Positions 23,896 through 32,970 of a DNA stretch of 64,000 nucleotides are shown here, one piece after another (position 1 is the first letter of the stretch; every line of letters begins with the position of its first letter). A program made the position numbers and the translations under genes. The DNA lies in NCBI GenBank assembly GCA_964291465.2, contig OZ219933.1, positions 53,547 through 117,546 on the forward strand, read 5' to 3'. The notes under the pieces were generated by a model. It worked only from the letters and a program-made list of their open reading frames with translations. It ran no database searches and had not been told where the DNA came from. Source of the DNA: JAGWBJ01 sp964291465 (GTDB lineage: Bacteria; Chloroflexota; Dehalococcoidia; Lucifugimonadales; JAGWBF01).

Positions 23896-26451
23896 GTGGA
23901 CACACGAGACGACCTGCGAGAATGGACCGAGCTTTCCTGTGGGAGGTTCTACTCCCAAGGGCTTCGGGAGAGGGGCTCCTTCGCCCTGCCCGGAGACCAG
24001 GCCCACTGGCCCCGGGACCGGGAGTTCGACCTGAAGCACCTCCGCCTGGAGATCACCCTGGACCCCGGGGGACAGTCCCTCAGCGGCACGGCGTCCCACA
24101 CCTTCGCCGCCATCAACGACGGCCTTAAGGTCGTGGAGCTGGACGCGGTGGAGCTCCGGATAGCCGGGGTGACCTCGGCGGGGGGCGCCGCCCTGGAGCA
24201 CACCCACGAGGACGGCAAGCTCCGTGTGGCGCTGGGCGCTGCGCTGGCCTCCGGCCAGGAGTCGACCATCCACATCGCCTACTCCTGCACTCCCCGCAGG
24301 GGGCTGTATTTCAACGCCCCCGACGACGGCTATCCCGAGCGGCCGCGGCAGGTCTGGACCCAGGGGGAGGACGAGGACTCCCGCTTCTGGTTTCCCTGCT
24401 ACGACTCCCCCAACCAGCGGTTCACCAGCGAGGTCATCGTCACGGTCCCCAGGGAGTGGACCACCGTGTCCAACGGCAGGCTGGCCGGGATGACCGAGGA
24501 GGGGTCCACCAGGACCTACCACTGGTCCCAGGAGGCCGAGCACCCGACCTACCTGATGTCCCTGGTGGCGGGGGAATACACCGAGATACGGGAGGAGTGG
24601 AACGGCACTCCCATCGTCTACTACTCCCCGCCGGGCCGGGAGGAGGACACCCGCCGAGCGTTCGACAAGACCCCCAAGATGATGCGGTTCTTCGCCGAGA
24701 AGATCGGCACACCCTACCCGTGGGCCAAGTACTCCCAGGTGACGGTGGCCGACTTCATCTTCGGCGGCATGGAGAACACCTCGGCCACCACCATGACCGA
24801 CTCCCTTCTCCACGACGAGCGGGCCCACCTGGACTTCTCCACCGACAGCATCGTGGCCCACGAGCTGGCCCACCAGTGGTGGGGCGACCTGCTCACGTGC
24901 CGGGACTGGTCCCACGGCTGGCTGAACGAGGGGTTCGCCACCTACTTCGACCTGCTGTTCAAGGAGCACGACCTTGGCGTCGATGAGTTCCGTTACGGCG
25001 TCTACCAGGACGCCCAGACCTACCTTGCGGAGGACTCCGGCAGCTATCGCAGGCCCATCGTCAGCCGCGTCTACAACCAGCCGGTGGACCTGTTCGACCG
25101 GCACCTGTACGAGAAGGGAGGCCTGGTCCTTCACATGCTCCGCTCCCTCCTGGGGGACGCGCTGTTCTGGAAGGCGATGGCCCACTACTGCCAAGCCTGC
25201 CGGGGCAAGAGCGTCGCAACCGAGGACCTACAGCGGTGCATCGACGAGGCGACGGGGAGGAACCTCGATTGGTTCTTCCGCCAGTGGGTATACATGGGCG
25301 GACACCCCGACCTGAAGGTGGCCTACAGCTGGGACGATGAGTCCTCCTCCGCCCAGGTATCCGTCTCCCAGACCCAGACGGTGGACGACCTCACGCCCCT
25401 GTTCCGCGCTCCCGTGGACCTGGTCTTCGTGACGTCGACGGGAAGGCACTCACGGCGCGTCACCATCTCCGAGGCCCAGCAGACCTTCCACTTCTCCCTG
25501 GAGGAGAAGCCGGTCATGGTGAGCTTCGACCCGGGCTACCGGTGCCTCAAGACCCTGGAGTTCAACCGGCCCAAGGAGATGATGCTCCACCAGCTCCGGC
25601 ACGACGAGGACGTGATCGGCCGTGTGCAGGCGGCCCAGGACCTGGGCAAGACCGGCTCGCCCGATTGCATCGAGGCCCTGAAGAGGGCCGTCCTCGAAGA
25701 CGGTTTCTGGGGCGTGCAGGCCCAGGCGGCCCGGGCCCTGGGAAGGGTGAAGTCCGCCGCAGCGATGGATGCCCTCATCGAGTGCCTGGGCGTGCCGCAT
25801 CCCAAGGCCCGGCGCGCCGTCGTCGCCGCCCTGGGGGAGTTCAAGGAGCAGGCCGCCATGGATGCCTTGGCGCCCCTGCTGGAGTCCGACGCCAGCTACT
25901 TCGTGGAGGCCGAGGCGGCCCGGGCCGTCGCCAGGACCGAGCGGCCCGGCGCCTTCGAGCTGGTGACGGCGTCCCTGGGCAGGCCGTCGGTGAACGACGT
26001 CATGACGGTCCAGGCCTTCGCCGGTCTGGGCGCCCTGAGGGACGAGCGGGCCATCCCCCTGGCCAGGGAGTGGGCCGCTTACGGGCGTCCCAGCCGGGCC
26101 CGGGAGGCTGCGCTGGCCTGTCTCGGCAAGCTGGGAGAGGGCAAGAGGGACGTGGTGGACTTCCTCCAGGAGTTCGTCGACGACCCGTGGCTGCGGGCCA
26201 GGATCAGGGCCATAGACGCGCTGCAGGAGCTGAAGGACGACAGGGCGGTGCCCGCCCTGTCGCGCCGCATCGACGGGGAGCTGGACGGCCGGGTGGTCCG
26301 CAGGTGCAGGGAGGCCATCGCCGCCATAAGAATGGGCCGGGACAGGGGTGACGACGCCAGGAAGCTCCGAGAGGACCTGGAGAAGCTGCAGGAGGAGAAC
26401 CGGAAGCTGAAGGACCGCCTGGACAAGCTTGAGGCCAAGGCCGAGTCCTAG
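23896..26451 (+). CDS. M1-family aminopeptidase with HEAT repeats and C-terminal coiled coil
   Basis: An 851-residue zinc aminopeptidase of the M1 family. GGMENTSATTMT is the exopeptidase motif (GAMEN variant). The zinc site is HELAHQWWGD (His322, Glu323, His326) with Glu345 in WLNEGFATYFD. Catalytic region about 1-550. From ~560 to ~800 there are HEAT-like helical repeats (e.g. DCIEALKRAVLEDGFWGVQA, AMDALIECLGVP), and the last ~35 residues form a charged coiled coil (EENRKLKDRLDKLEA). No signal peptide. GTG 23896 with GAGGAG 7 bases upstream. Removes N-terminal residues from peptides; the repeat/coil tail suggests a scaffold or oligomer role. Confidence 0.92.
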   Translation: MDTRDDLREWTELSCGRFYSQGLRERGSFALPGDQAHWPRDREFDLKHLRLEITLDPGGQSLSGTASHTFAAINDGLKVVELDAVELRIAGVTSAGGAALEHTHEDGKLRVALGAALASGQESTIHIAYSCTPRRGLYFNAPDDGYPERPRQVWTQGEDEDSRFWFPCYDSPNQRFTSEVIVTVPREWTTVSNGRLAGMTEEGSTRTYHWSQEAEHPTYLMSLVAGEYTEIREEWNGTPIVYYSPPGREEDTRRAFDKTPKMMRFFAEKIGTPYPWAKYSQVTVADFIFGGMENTSATTMTDSLLHDERAHLDFSTDSIVAHELAHQWWGDLLTCRDWSHGWLNEGFATYFDLLFKEHDLGVDEFRYGVYQDAQTYLAEDSGSYRRPIVSRVYNQPVDLFDRHLYEKGGLVLHMLRSLLGDALFWKAMAHYCQACRGKSVATEDLQRCIDEATGRNLDWFFRQWVYMGGHPDLKVAYSWDDESSSAQVSVSQTQTVDDLTPLFRAPVDLVFVTSTGRHSRRVTISEAQQTFHFSLEEKPVMVSFDPGYRCLKTLEFNRPKEMMLHQLRHDEDVIGRVQAAQDLGKTGSPDCIEALKRAVLEDGFWGVQAQAARALGRVKSAAAMDALIECLGVPHPKARRAVVAALGEFKEQAAMDALAPLLESDASYFVEAEAARAVARTERPGAFELVTASLGRPSVNDVMTVQAFAGLGALRDERAIPLAREWAAYGRPSRAREAALACLGKLGEGKRDVVDFLQEFVDDPWLRARIRAIDALQELKDDRAVPALSRRIDGELDGRVVRRCREAIAAIRMGRDRGDDARKLREDLEKLQEENRKLKDRLDKLEAKAES

Positions 26452-26799
26452 CTTCGAAGGAGGACCCGCCCTATCCGGCCGGAATCCATTGGCGGTCTTG
26501 GCGGCCGGTCCCACCCATCACGTCGTTCCGCCCTCCCTGTTATTCCGAGCCGTAGGCGAAGAATCTCAGGCACCCTGCAACAAGTACCCCACGCCACAAG
26601 ACCCAGGGGCGCAGTACTCGCCGGCACGGATGGATTCCTCACTACGCTTCGCTCCGTTCGGAATGACAGGAGGGGGACCGTGTGGGCCATGACGGGATGG
26701 AGACCGCGTAGCGGCGGTCCCGCATCCCCATTCGGTTTACCGTCGTATATGGGGTTGGTAGAATAGTCCAGTCCATTGGGAGTACCTCCAGAGGTATGA
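26452..26799. other. Intergenic gap, 348 bases
   Basis: No gene is seen. It holds one copy of the MITE-like repeat (26539-26670) and, near the end, a possible -10 TAGAAT at 26757-26762 about 37 bases before ATG 26800. Confidence 0.6.
26539..26670 (+). repeat. MITE-like interspersed repeat, copy 1
   Basis: About 132 bp bounded by TGTTATTCCGAGC and its near inverted copy TTCGGAATGACA. The inside matches, in inverse orientation, the element at 54472-54603 (shared segments such as TGTGGCGTGGGGT and CCTGAGATTC). No coding content. Probably a non-autonomous mobile or REP-type repeat. Confidence 0.75.
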
Positions 26800-29700
26800 A
26801 TGCGCTGGCCTAGGCTTCAGGAGCGTCTGTCGGGAATGTCCCCCGTGCTCCTGTTGCCCGTCATACTCCTAGTCGCCCTTGGCCTGCGCGTCCACGGGAT
26901 GGGCTGGGACCAGGGCTACGGCTTCCATCCCGACGAGCGCTCCATTTACATGCAGTCGGACTGCATGTACCGGGCGCTGACCCAGGCCCCGGGCCACCTG
27001 GACTGCCTCAGGGACCGTCCGGAGACCGAGCCCGGGTTTCCCTCGGTCCTGACCTTCTTCGACGCCGACGCGAGCCCCCTGAACCCCCAGTGGTTCCCCC
27101 TGGGCAGCATCCTCATCTACCTCATCGTGGCCGTGCGGTTCGTGGTCGAACCCTTCGCAGACATGGGCTCCCTGTCCGCCATGGGGTACGCGGGGCGCAG
27201 CATCATGGTGCTGGCCGACTTGGGCACCGTGTTCATGGCCTACGTCCTGGGTCGACGGATATGGGGCCGTGGAGTCGGCCTGCTGGCGTCGGCGCTGGTC
27301 GCCTTGGCCGTCGTCCACATCCAGCACGCCCACTTCTACCGGCCCGAGCCCCTGTCGGTCTTCTTCCTGACCACGGTCTTCTGGGCCATGCTCCGGATGA
27401 TGGAGCGCCGCAGGCTGCGGGACTCGCTGCTCCTGGGGGTCTTCGTGGGCCTGGCGGTGGCTCCCAAGGTGAGCGTCCTGCCCCTGGTGCTGCCCCTGGC
27501 GGTGGCCTACGGGCACCGGCTGTTCCAGGACCCCGGAGGCGGGTGGGTCCGGCCCTCCTCGACGCAGGTGGTCCAGGTGGCGGGACACGCAGCGGCTGCC
27601 GGGGCCGTCGCCCTGGGCGTCTTCGCCGTCACCATGCCCTACGCGCTGATGGACTTCACCAGCTTCATCGGCGAGACATCGTGGCAGGCAAACATGGCCC
27701 GGACAGCGGGGACGGTGCCGTTCACCGTCCAGTACATCGACTCGACGCCCTTCCTGTACGAGCTGAAGCAGACCACGGTGTGGGGCCTGGGGCTGCCCCT
27801 GGGCATCGTGGGTTGGGCGGGCCTGCTCTTCACGGCGTGGCATGCCACCCGGGGAGGACCGTCCCGGCCGGGCCAGCTCCTGCTCCTGGCATGGGTCGTG
27901 CCCAACTTCCTGATGCTGGCCAGCTTCGAGGTCAAGTTCCTCCGGTACACCTTCCCCCTGATGCCCTTCCTCATCCTCATGGGCGCGTCGATGCTGATGT
28001 GGTCCATCGGCCGGTCCAGGGACCTGGCGGCACGGGTGGCGGCCGGGGGCCGGGAGGTCCCCGCCGTCGTCGGGCTGGTCTGCGGGCACCTGCCCAAGGG
28101 GGCGATCGCGCTGACCGTCATCGTCGTCCTGGGCACGGGGCTGTACGCCCTGGCCTTCGAGCGCGTCTACCGGGACCCGCATCCCGCCATCAAGGCGTCC
28201 CGGTGGATCAACGAGAACGTGCCCCGGGGCTCCACCATCGTCACCGACAACCACTGGGACGAGGGCATTCCCGACATCTACGAGTACGCAGTCCGGCAGG
28301 TACCCATCTACGACCCCGACGACCATGGAAAGATGGCCCTCATCGCCGAGCACCTGGACCGGGGAGACTACCTCATCTTCTACAGCAACCGCACCTACGG
28401 CAGCGTTTCCAGGGTGCCCGAGCGGTACCCCATGAGCTCCCGCTACTACCGTCTCCTCTTCGCCGGGGAGCTGGGATACCTGCCCGAAGCGGTCTTCACC
28501 ACCTACCCCCGCCTGTTCGGGGTATCCCTGGTGGACGACACCTTCGGGCGGGCCGGCATCCCGGAGCCGGAGTCTATGGCGGCGATGGCCCCCGGCGGGG
28601 TCACACTGGACCTTGGCTACGCCGACGAGAACGTGGTGGGATACGACCACCCCAAGGTGATCCTGTTCAGAAACGACGGGGGGTTCTCCCGCGACCGGCT
28701 GTTCCTTCTCCTGACCGAGGGACTGCCCGACGGCGGCCGGGAGCTGGGCCTGATGATGGGCCCGGAGCTTACGCGGCACCAGAGGGAGGGCGGCACATGG
28801 TCGGGGATCGTGAACCGGGATAGCTGGACGAACGCGGTACCGGTGCTGGCCTGGCTCCTCCTGCTGGAGCTGATGTACCTGGCCGCGCTCCCCCTGGCCC
28901 TCTTCCTGTTCCGCCCTCTGCCGGACCGGGGTATCGTCCTGGCCAGGATACTGGGCATCCTGGGCGTGGCCTACGTGGCGTGGCTGCTGGCCAGCCTCGG
29001 TTGGATGAGCTTCTCCAGGGTCTCGGTGCTGGTGGGAGTGCTGGCCGTGGCTTCCCTCTCCCTCGCCGTGCTGGCGACCCGGTGGCAGGAGGTCCGGGAC
29101 TTCCTGCGCCGGAGCTGGAGGCTGCTGGTGGTGGGCGAGGCCCTCTTCCTGGCGGCGTTCCTCGCCTTCGTGGCCGTCAGGGCCGCGAACCCGGACCTGT
29201 GGCACCCGTACCTGGGAGGCGAGAAACCCATGGACTTCGCCTACCTGAACGCCGTGCTCCGGTCCACCTACATGCCCCCCTACGACCCGTGGTACGCCGG
29301 GGGGTACCTCAACTACTACTACTGGGGGCAGTTCGTAGTCGCAACCTTCGTCAAGGCCACCGGCATCGTGCCCTCGGTGGCCTACAACCTTGCGGTGCCC
29401 ATGCTGTTCGCCCTCACCGTCACGGCCGCCTACTCGCTGGTGTACAACCTCACTGTGGGGCTCGGGGCCGCCGGACTCGGGGCCGCCGGGCCCAGGGACG
29501 GGGGAGACGGGGATGCACCCGCCGCATCCTCCCCGCCGGAGGAGGGTAGCGGGGCCCCGTCGACGGCTGAGCCCCCCGAGGCTTCCTCGGTTGCAGAGCC
29601 CTGGTGGCGGCCCGCAGGCGCGTGGCTGGGCATGGCCTGGAGGCCCTGGCGGACGGGCGTGGCCTGGGGGCCCGTCGCCGCCGGGGTCATGGGGGGCCTT

Positions 29701-31476
29701 CTGGTGGCCGTGGCCGGCAACCTGGACCAAATAGTGCAGGTGGTCCGGGGCTGGTTCGACACCGTGTTCCGCGGCCAGGACTTCCCTTCCCTGGCCCACA
29801 TCTCGGACTTCTGGCGCAGCAGCCGCATGCTCCCCGTGTCCGACGAGGTGACCCCCTCGGCCCTCACCTTCTGGCTCCCCGGCGACCGCGGTCCCGAGAT
29901 CGGCCACCACATCACCGAGTTCCCCTTCTTCACATTCCTCTTCGCCGACCTCCACGCGCACCTCATCGTCATCCCATTCACACTCCTGGCCCTGGGGCTG
30001 GGGTTCAGCCTGCTGGTGGGACTGAAAGACGGGGGGCGCCGGTGGATCGCGGCCGCCGTGACGGCCCTGGGCGTGGCAGTGGGCGCCCTGTGGGCCATCA
30101 ATAGCTGGGACTACCCGGCCTACGTACTCCTGTCGCTGGCCCTCTTGGCGGCGGCCGTGTACCTGAAGTCGGGCACGCCACCCGCCATGGCCCTGAGGTT
30201 CGCCGCCCTGGCCGCCGCCACCGTCGTGATCGGGGTCCTCGCCTTCCTTCCCTTCCACGACAGCTACCAGCCCTATCCCACGGGCATCGACGTGGCAAGG
30301 TGGCAGACCCCGCTGCACAACTTCCTGGGCATCCACGGCCTCTTCCTGTTCCTCATCGTCAGCTTCCTGGCGTACCTCTCCCGTGGCCGCATCCTGGGGG
30401 CGGCGCAGGCCGCCGCCGCGCGCCTCTCGTCGTCGGCCGCCTCCCTCGGGCTCAGGGACGCCGCGACGCCGCCCGCCGGGTTGAGGGGTAGCGTCCCGGG
30501 CCTGGGGAGTGTCTCCTGGGCCGCCGTCGTGGCCGTGGCAGGCGTCCTCGCCGCCGCCTACCTGGGGGCCGCCGGATACTGGACCGCCGCCCTCATGTGC
30601 CTCGTCCTGGTGCTGGCGCTGGGGGCCGCGGGAGACGCCGTGCTCCAGGGCCGGGGGCCGGGCCGGGGGGCCGTCCCCTACACCCTGCTGCCCCTGGCGC
30701 TGATAATCATGGGCTGCCTCATCGCCATCGGCGTTGAGTTCGTCCGCGTCCAGGACGACATCGGCCGCATGAACACCCTCTTCAAGTACTACCTGGAGGT
30801 GTGGGTGTTCTTCGCCCTGGCCTCGGCCTATGCCCTCTACTACTTCGCCCGCCTGGGCGCCTTCTCCCTGCGCCGCCTCTCCCCTGCCAGGGCCGCCTGG
30901 ATAGCGGTGCTCCTCATAACCCTTGCAGCCAGCTTCACCTACCCCGTCCTGGGGACCAAGTCCCGGCTGGCCAACAGGTTCGACACGTCCACCGTAACGC
31001 TGGACGGCGCCGACTTCATGCAGCGCGCCGTCTACTCCCGCGAGGGACCCCCCATCGAGCTGCGGTGGGACTACGAAGCCATCCGCTGGCTCCAGGACAA
31101 CGTCCAGGGCTCCCCCGTCGTCCTGGAAGCCCACGGCGAGCAGTACAACTGGAGCAGCCGCATCGCCAACCACACCGGCCTCCCCACCGTCCTGGGATGG
31201 CCCTGGCACCAGGTCCAGCAGCGCATGAAGTACCAGGACACCGTCCGCCGCCGCACGGCCGTCGTCACCGAGATGTACGCCACCACCAACCTGGACCGCA
31301 CCCTGGAGCTCCTCGCCGCCTACCAAGTCCGCTACGTCGTCCTCGGGGACCTGGAGCGCACCTACTACCCCCCCGAGGCCCTGGCCAAGTTCGACCGCAT
31401 GGTGCAAGATGGCCTCGCCCGCGTCGCCTACCGGAACCCCGGCACCACCATCTACGAGGGCCCATGGCACAGGTAG
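26800..31476 (+). CDS. Giant membrane protein: GT39-like plus DUF2298 domains
   Basis: 1558 residues with many membrane helices. The N-terminal half (about 1-640) resembles GT39-type lipid-linked sugar transferases: HPDE at 43-46 in the first loop, then alternating helices (LLASALVALAVVHIQHAHFY). The C-terminal half (about 700-1558) is DUF2298: DPWYAGGYLNYYYWGQFVVA, FFTFLFADLHAHLIVIPF (Asp1050) and RMNTLFKYYLEVWVFF. DUF2298 proteins occur in Chloroflexi and archaea, and are suspected to be glycan-handling membrane enzymes. AGAGGTATGA precedes ATG 26800. A spacer of ~60 residues around 885-960 is low-complexity Gly/Ala/Glu/Pro. Codon use turns strongly C-ending in the last ~450 bases. Confidence 0.85.
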   Translation: MRWPRLQERLSGMSPVLLLPVILLVALGLRVHGMGWDQGYGFHPDERSIYMQSDCMYRALTQAPGHLDCLRDRPETEPGFPSVLTFFDADASPLNPQWFPLGSILIYLIVAVRFVVEPFADMGSLSAMGYAGRSIMVLADLGTVFMAYVLGRRIWGRGVGLLASALVALAVVHIQHAHFYRPEPLSVFFLTTVFWAMLRMMERRRLRDSLLLGVFVGLAVAPKVSVLPLVLPLAVAYGHRLFQDPGGGWVRPSSTQVVQVAGHAAAAGAVALGVFAVTMPYALMDFTSFIGETSWQANMARTAGTVPFTVQYIDSTPFLYELKQTTVWGLGLPLGIVGWAGLLFTAWHATRGGPSRPGQLLLLAWVVPNFLMLASFEVKFLRYTFPLMPFLILMGASMLMWSIGRSRDLAARVAAGGREVPAVVGLVCGHLPKGAIALTVIVVLGTGLYALAFERVYRDPHPAIKASRWINENVPRGSTIVTDNHWDEGIPDIYEYAVRQVPIYDPDDHGKMALIAEHLDRGDYLIFYSNRTYGSVSRVPERYPMSSRYYRLLFAGELGYLPEAVFTTYPRLFGVSLVDDTFGRAGIPEPESMAAMAPGGVTLDLGYADENVVGYDHPKVILFRNDGGFSRDRLFLLLTEGLPDGGRELGLMMGPELTRHQREGGTWSGIVNRDSWTNAVPVLAWLLLLELMYLAALPLALFLFRPLPDRGIVLARILGILGVAYVAWLLASLGWMSFSRVSVLVGVLAVASLSLAVLATRWQEVRDFLRRSWRLLVVGEALFLAAFLAFVAVRAANPDLWHPYLGGEKPMDFAYLNAVLRSTYMPPYDPWYAGGYLNYYYWGQFVVATFVKATGIVPSVAYNLAVPMLFALTVTAAYSLVYNLTVGLGAAGLGAAGPRDGGDGDAPAASSPPEEGSGAPSTAEPPEASSVAEPWWRPAGAWLGMAWRPWRTGVAWGPVAAGVMGGLLVAVAGNLDQIVQVVRGWFDTVFRGQDFPSLAHISDFWRSSRMLPVSDEVTPSALTFWLPGDRGPEIGHHITEFPFFTFLFADLHAHLIVIPFTLLALGLGFSLLVGLKDGGRRWIAAAVTALGVAVGALWAINSWDYPAYVLLSLALLAAAVYLKSGTPPAMALRFAALAAATVVIGVLAFLPFHDSYQPYPTGIDVARWQTPLHNFLGIHGLFLFLIVSFLAYLSRGRILGAAQAAAARLSSSAASLGLRDAATPPAGLRGSVPGLGSVSWAAVVAVAGVLAAAYLGAAGYWTAALMCLVLVLALGAAGDAVLQGRGPGRGAVPYTLLPLALIIMGCLIAIGVEFVRVQDDIGRMNTLFKYYLEVWVFFALASAYALYYFARLGAFSLRRLSPARAAWIAVLLITLAASFTYPVLGTKSRLANRFDTSTVTLDGADFMQRAVYSREGPPIELRWDYEAIRWLQDNVQGSPVVLEAHGEQYNWSSRIANHTGLPTVLGWPWHQVQQRMKYQDTVRRRTAVVTEMYATTNLDRTLELLAAYQVRYVVLGDLERTYYPPEALAKFDRMVQDGLARVAYRNPGTTIYEGPWHR

Positions 31477-31481
31477 CGTGG

Positions 31482-31487
31482 TATAAT
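31482..31487 (+). promoter_or_regulatory. -10 element TATAAT before the flavin monooxygenase
   Basis: Perfect TATAAT (in GCGTGGTATAATTAGC), 36 bases before ATG 31524, just after the stop of the giant membrane protein. No -35 seen. Confidence 0.5.
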
Positions 31488-31523
31488 TAGCGCCGCATTT
31501 CAACCGTCCGCGGAGTCAAGCCC

Positions 31524-32714
31524 ATGATCGATAAGTTCTCCGTCCTATACGTCGGCCAGATCGAGCTAGAAGACATCGGCAGGGACGGCACTCCCGCCAA
31601 CGACCGCAGGTTCCCCAATGAGCGCCTCATCCAGGCCCTGGGTCACGCCACCGACCTCGCCAAGCTCATGGACGACCGCGGCTTCTACTGCCTCTGGACC
31701 GCCGAGCACCACTTCCAGCGCGAGGGCTACGAGTGCCTCCCCAACCTCATACTCCTCGGCACCTACCTAGCCACCCAGACCCAACGCCTCAAGTTCGGCT
31801 GCGCCTTCAACATCGTCCCCATGTGGCACCCCATCCGCCTCGCCGAGGACTACGCCATGGCCGACATCCTCACCCAGGGCCGCGTCATCTTCGGCGTCGG
31901 CCGCGGCTACCACTCCCGCGAGGTCGAGTCCTTCGGCGCACCCGTCATCGACAACGACGCCAACCGCGAGCTCTTCGAAGAGCAGATGGAGATAATCCTC
32001 AAGGCCTTCAACGAGGACTCCTTCTCCCACCGCGGCAAGCACTACACCATACCCCCCAACGTCCCCTACCGCGGCTACGACCTGGAAGAGGTCACCCTCG
32101 TCCCCAGGCCCGTCAACCGCCCCGTCGAAATCTGGCAGCCCATCGCCAGCGGCAAGTCCATCGAATACATGGCCAGCAAGGGCATCAAGGCCATGGTGGC
32201 CCTCACCGGCGAGACCCTGGTCGACAGCATCTTCCACCAGTACCAGGACGCCTGCCGCAAGCACGGCAGGGACCTGCAGCTCGGGGAAGACATGGCCCTC
32301 AGCGTCGGCTTCTACTTTGCCGACACCCAGGAGGAGGCCCTCCGCCGCGTCCGGGACAGCCACGACGAGCGATACAAGTGGTTCGCACCCTTCGGCTTCG
32401 TCCGCTACGCCGACGAGCACGGCCGCCCCTGGGGCACCCCCGGCGCACCCACACGCCTCCCCAGAATCGAGGACGGCGTCGCCCAGAAGGCCTGGATCTG
32501 CGGCCCCCCCGAGAACTTCGTCGACTTCCTCCACCAGATACAGGAGAAGTACCCCGGCCTAGAGCAGATCCTCGTGCAGTGGCCCGAGGGCACCCCCTGG
32601 GCCGAGTTCAAGCAGCAGCTGGAGATACTCTCCGAAGAGGTCATGCCCCACTTCCCGCCCAGGGGCCCCTCCACGCCGGCCCCCGCGGCCTCCACCGCCG
32701 ACGGCGACGGCTGA
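31524..32714 (+). CDS. Luciferase-like (LLM class) flavin monooxygenase
   Basis: A 396-residue TIM-barrel protein of the bacterial luciferase family, using FMN or F420. GFYCLWTAEHHFQREGYECL, LATQTQRLKFGCAFNIVPMW, ILTQGRVIFGVGRGYHSREV and the later KAMVALTG are typical. The family expanded greatly in SAR202-type Chloroflexi, where it is proposed to attack recalcitrant organic matter. A second member is at 63034-64000. Nearly all third codon positions are C, unlike genes elsewhere in the window. ATG 31524 lacks a strong ribosome site (GCGGAGTC). Confidence 0.92.
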   Translation: MIDKFSVLYVGQIELEDIGRDGTPANDRRFPNERLIQALGHATDLAKLMDDRGFYCLWTAEHHFQREGYECLPNLILLGTYLATQTQRLKFGCAFNIVPMWHPIRLAEDYAMADILTQGRVIFGVGRGYHSREVESFGAPVIDNDANRELFEEQMEIILKAFNEDSFSHRGKHYTIPPNVPYRGYDLEEVTLVPRPVNRPVEIWQPIASGKSIEYMASKGIKAMVALTGETLVDSIFHQYQDACRKHGRDLQLGEDMALSVGFYFADTQEEALRRVRDSHDERYKWFAPFGFVRYADEHGRPWGTPGAPTRLPRIEDGVAQKAWICGPPENFVDFLHQIQEKYPGLEQILVQWPEGTPWAEFKQQLEILSEEVMPHFPPRGPSTPAPAASTADGDG

Positions 32715-32767
32715 CCCTGGGCGGGGGCCACGGGTCCCCGGTTTCACGCGAACGCCCTTGCGGCGGC

Positions 32768-32875
32768 AGGGGACGCCCATCCCGCCCCGCCCCTGAGTCC
32801 CGGCCTTCGCCGGGACGACGGTATCGACCCGCCCTCCGGTTCCTCGCTGCCCTCGGAACGACAGGCGCGGCTCCG
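32768..32875. repeat. Degenerate intergenic repeat with CCCGGC-CTTC-GCCGGG hairpin
   Basis: GAGTCCCGGCCTTCGCCGG is the core of a common interspersed hairpin type; it is followed by CGGTTCCTCGCTGCCCTCGG and AACGACAGGC, a degenerate match to the GGAATGACA repeat ends. A fragment of similar type (GGGCTTTCGCCGGAGTGACG) is at 43568-43587. No coding content. Confidence 0.45.
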
Positions 32876-32888
32876 ATGACACTTGGTG

Positions 32889-32894
32889 TATAAT
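32889..32894 (+). promoter_or_regulatory. -10 element TATAAT in GGTGTATAAT
   Basis: Perfect TATAAT preceded by GGTG, 77 bases before the hydantoinase start. No -35 at the expected distance. Confidence 0.5.
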
Positions 32895-32970
32895 CCCCAC
32901 GGGCGCCGGTACCAGGCGCCCACGCACCGCCACCGGCGGAAACCACCCACGGCAGGAGGAACACGAGAAC

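Noticed and set aside
23146..25194. 682-codon minus-strand frame opposite the M1 aminopeptidase
   Set aside because: Antisense shadow; no start signal or recognisable domain.
26869..31503. A 1544-codon open frame on the minus strand opposite the giant membrane protein
   Set aside because: Its sequence is a Gly/His/Gln/Pro/Val-rich shadow typical of antisense frames in high-GC DNA; the plus-strand protein has clear domains and a ribosome site.
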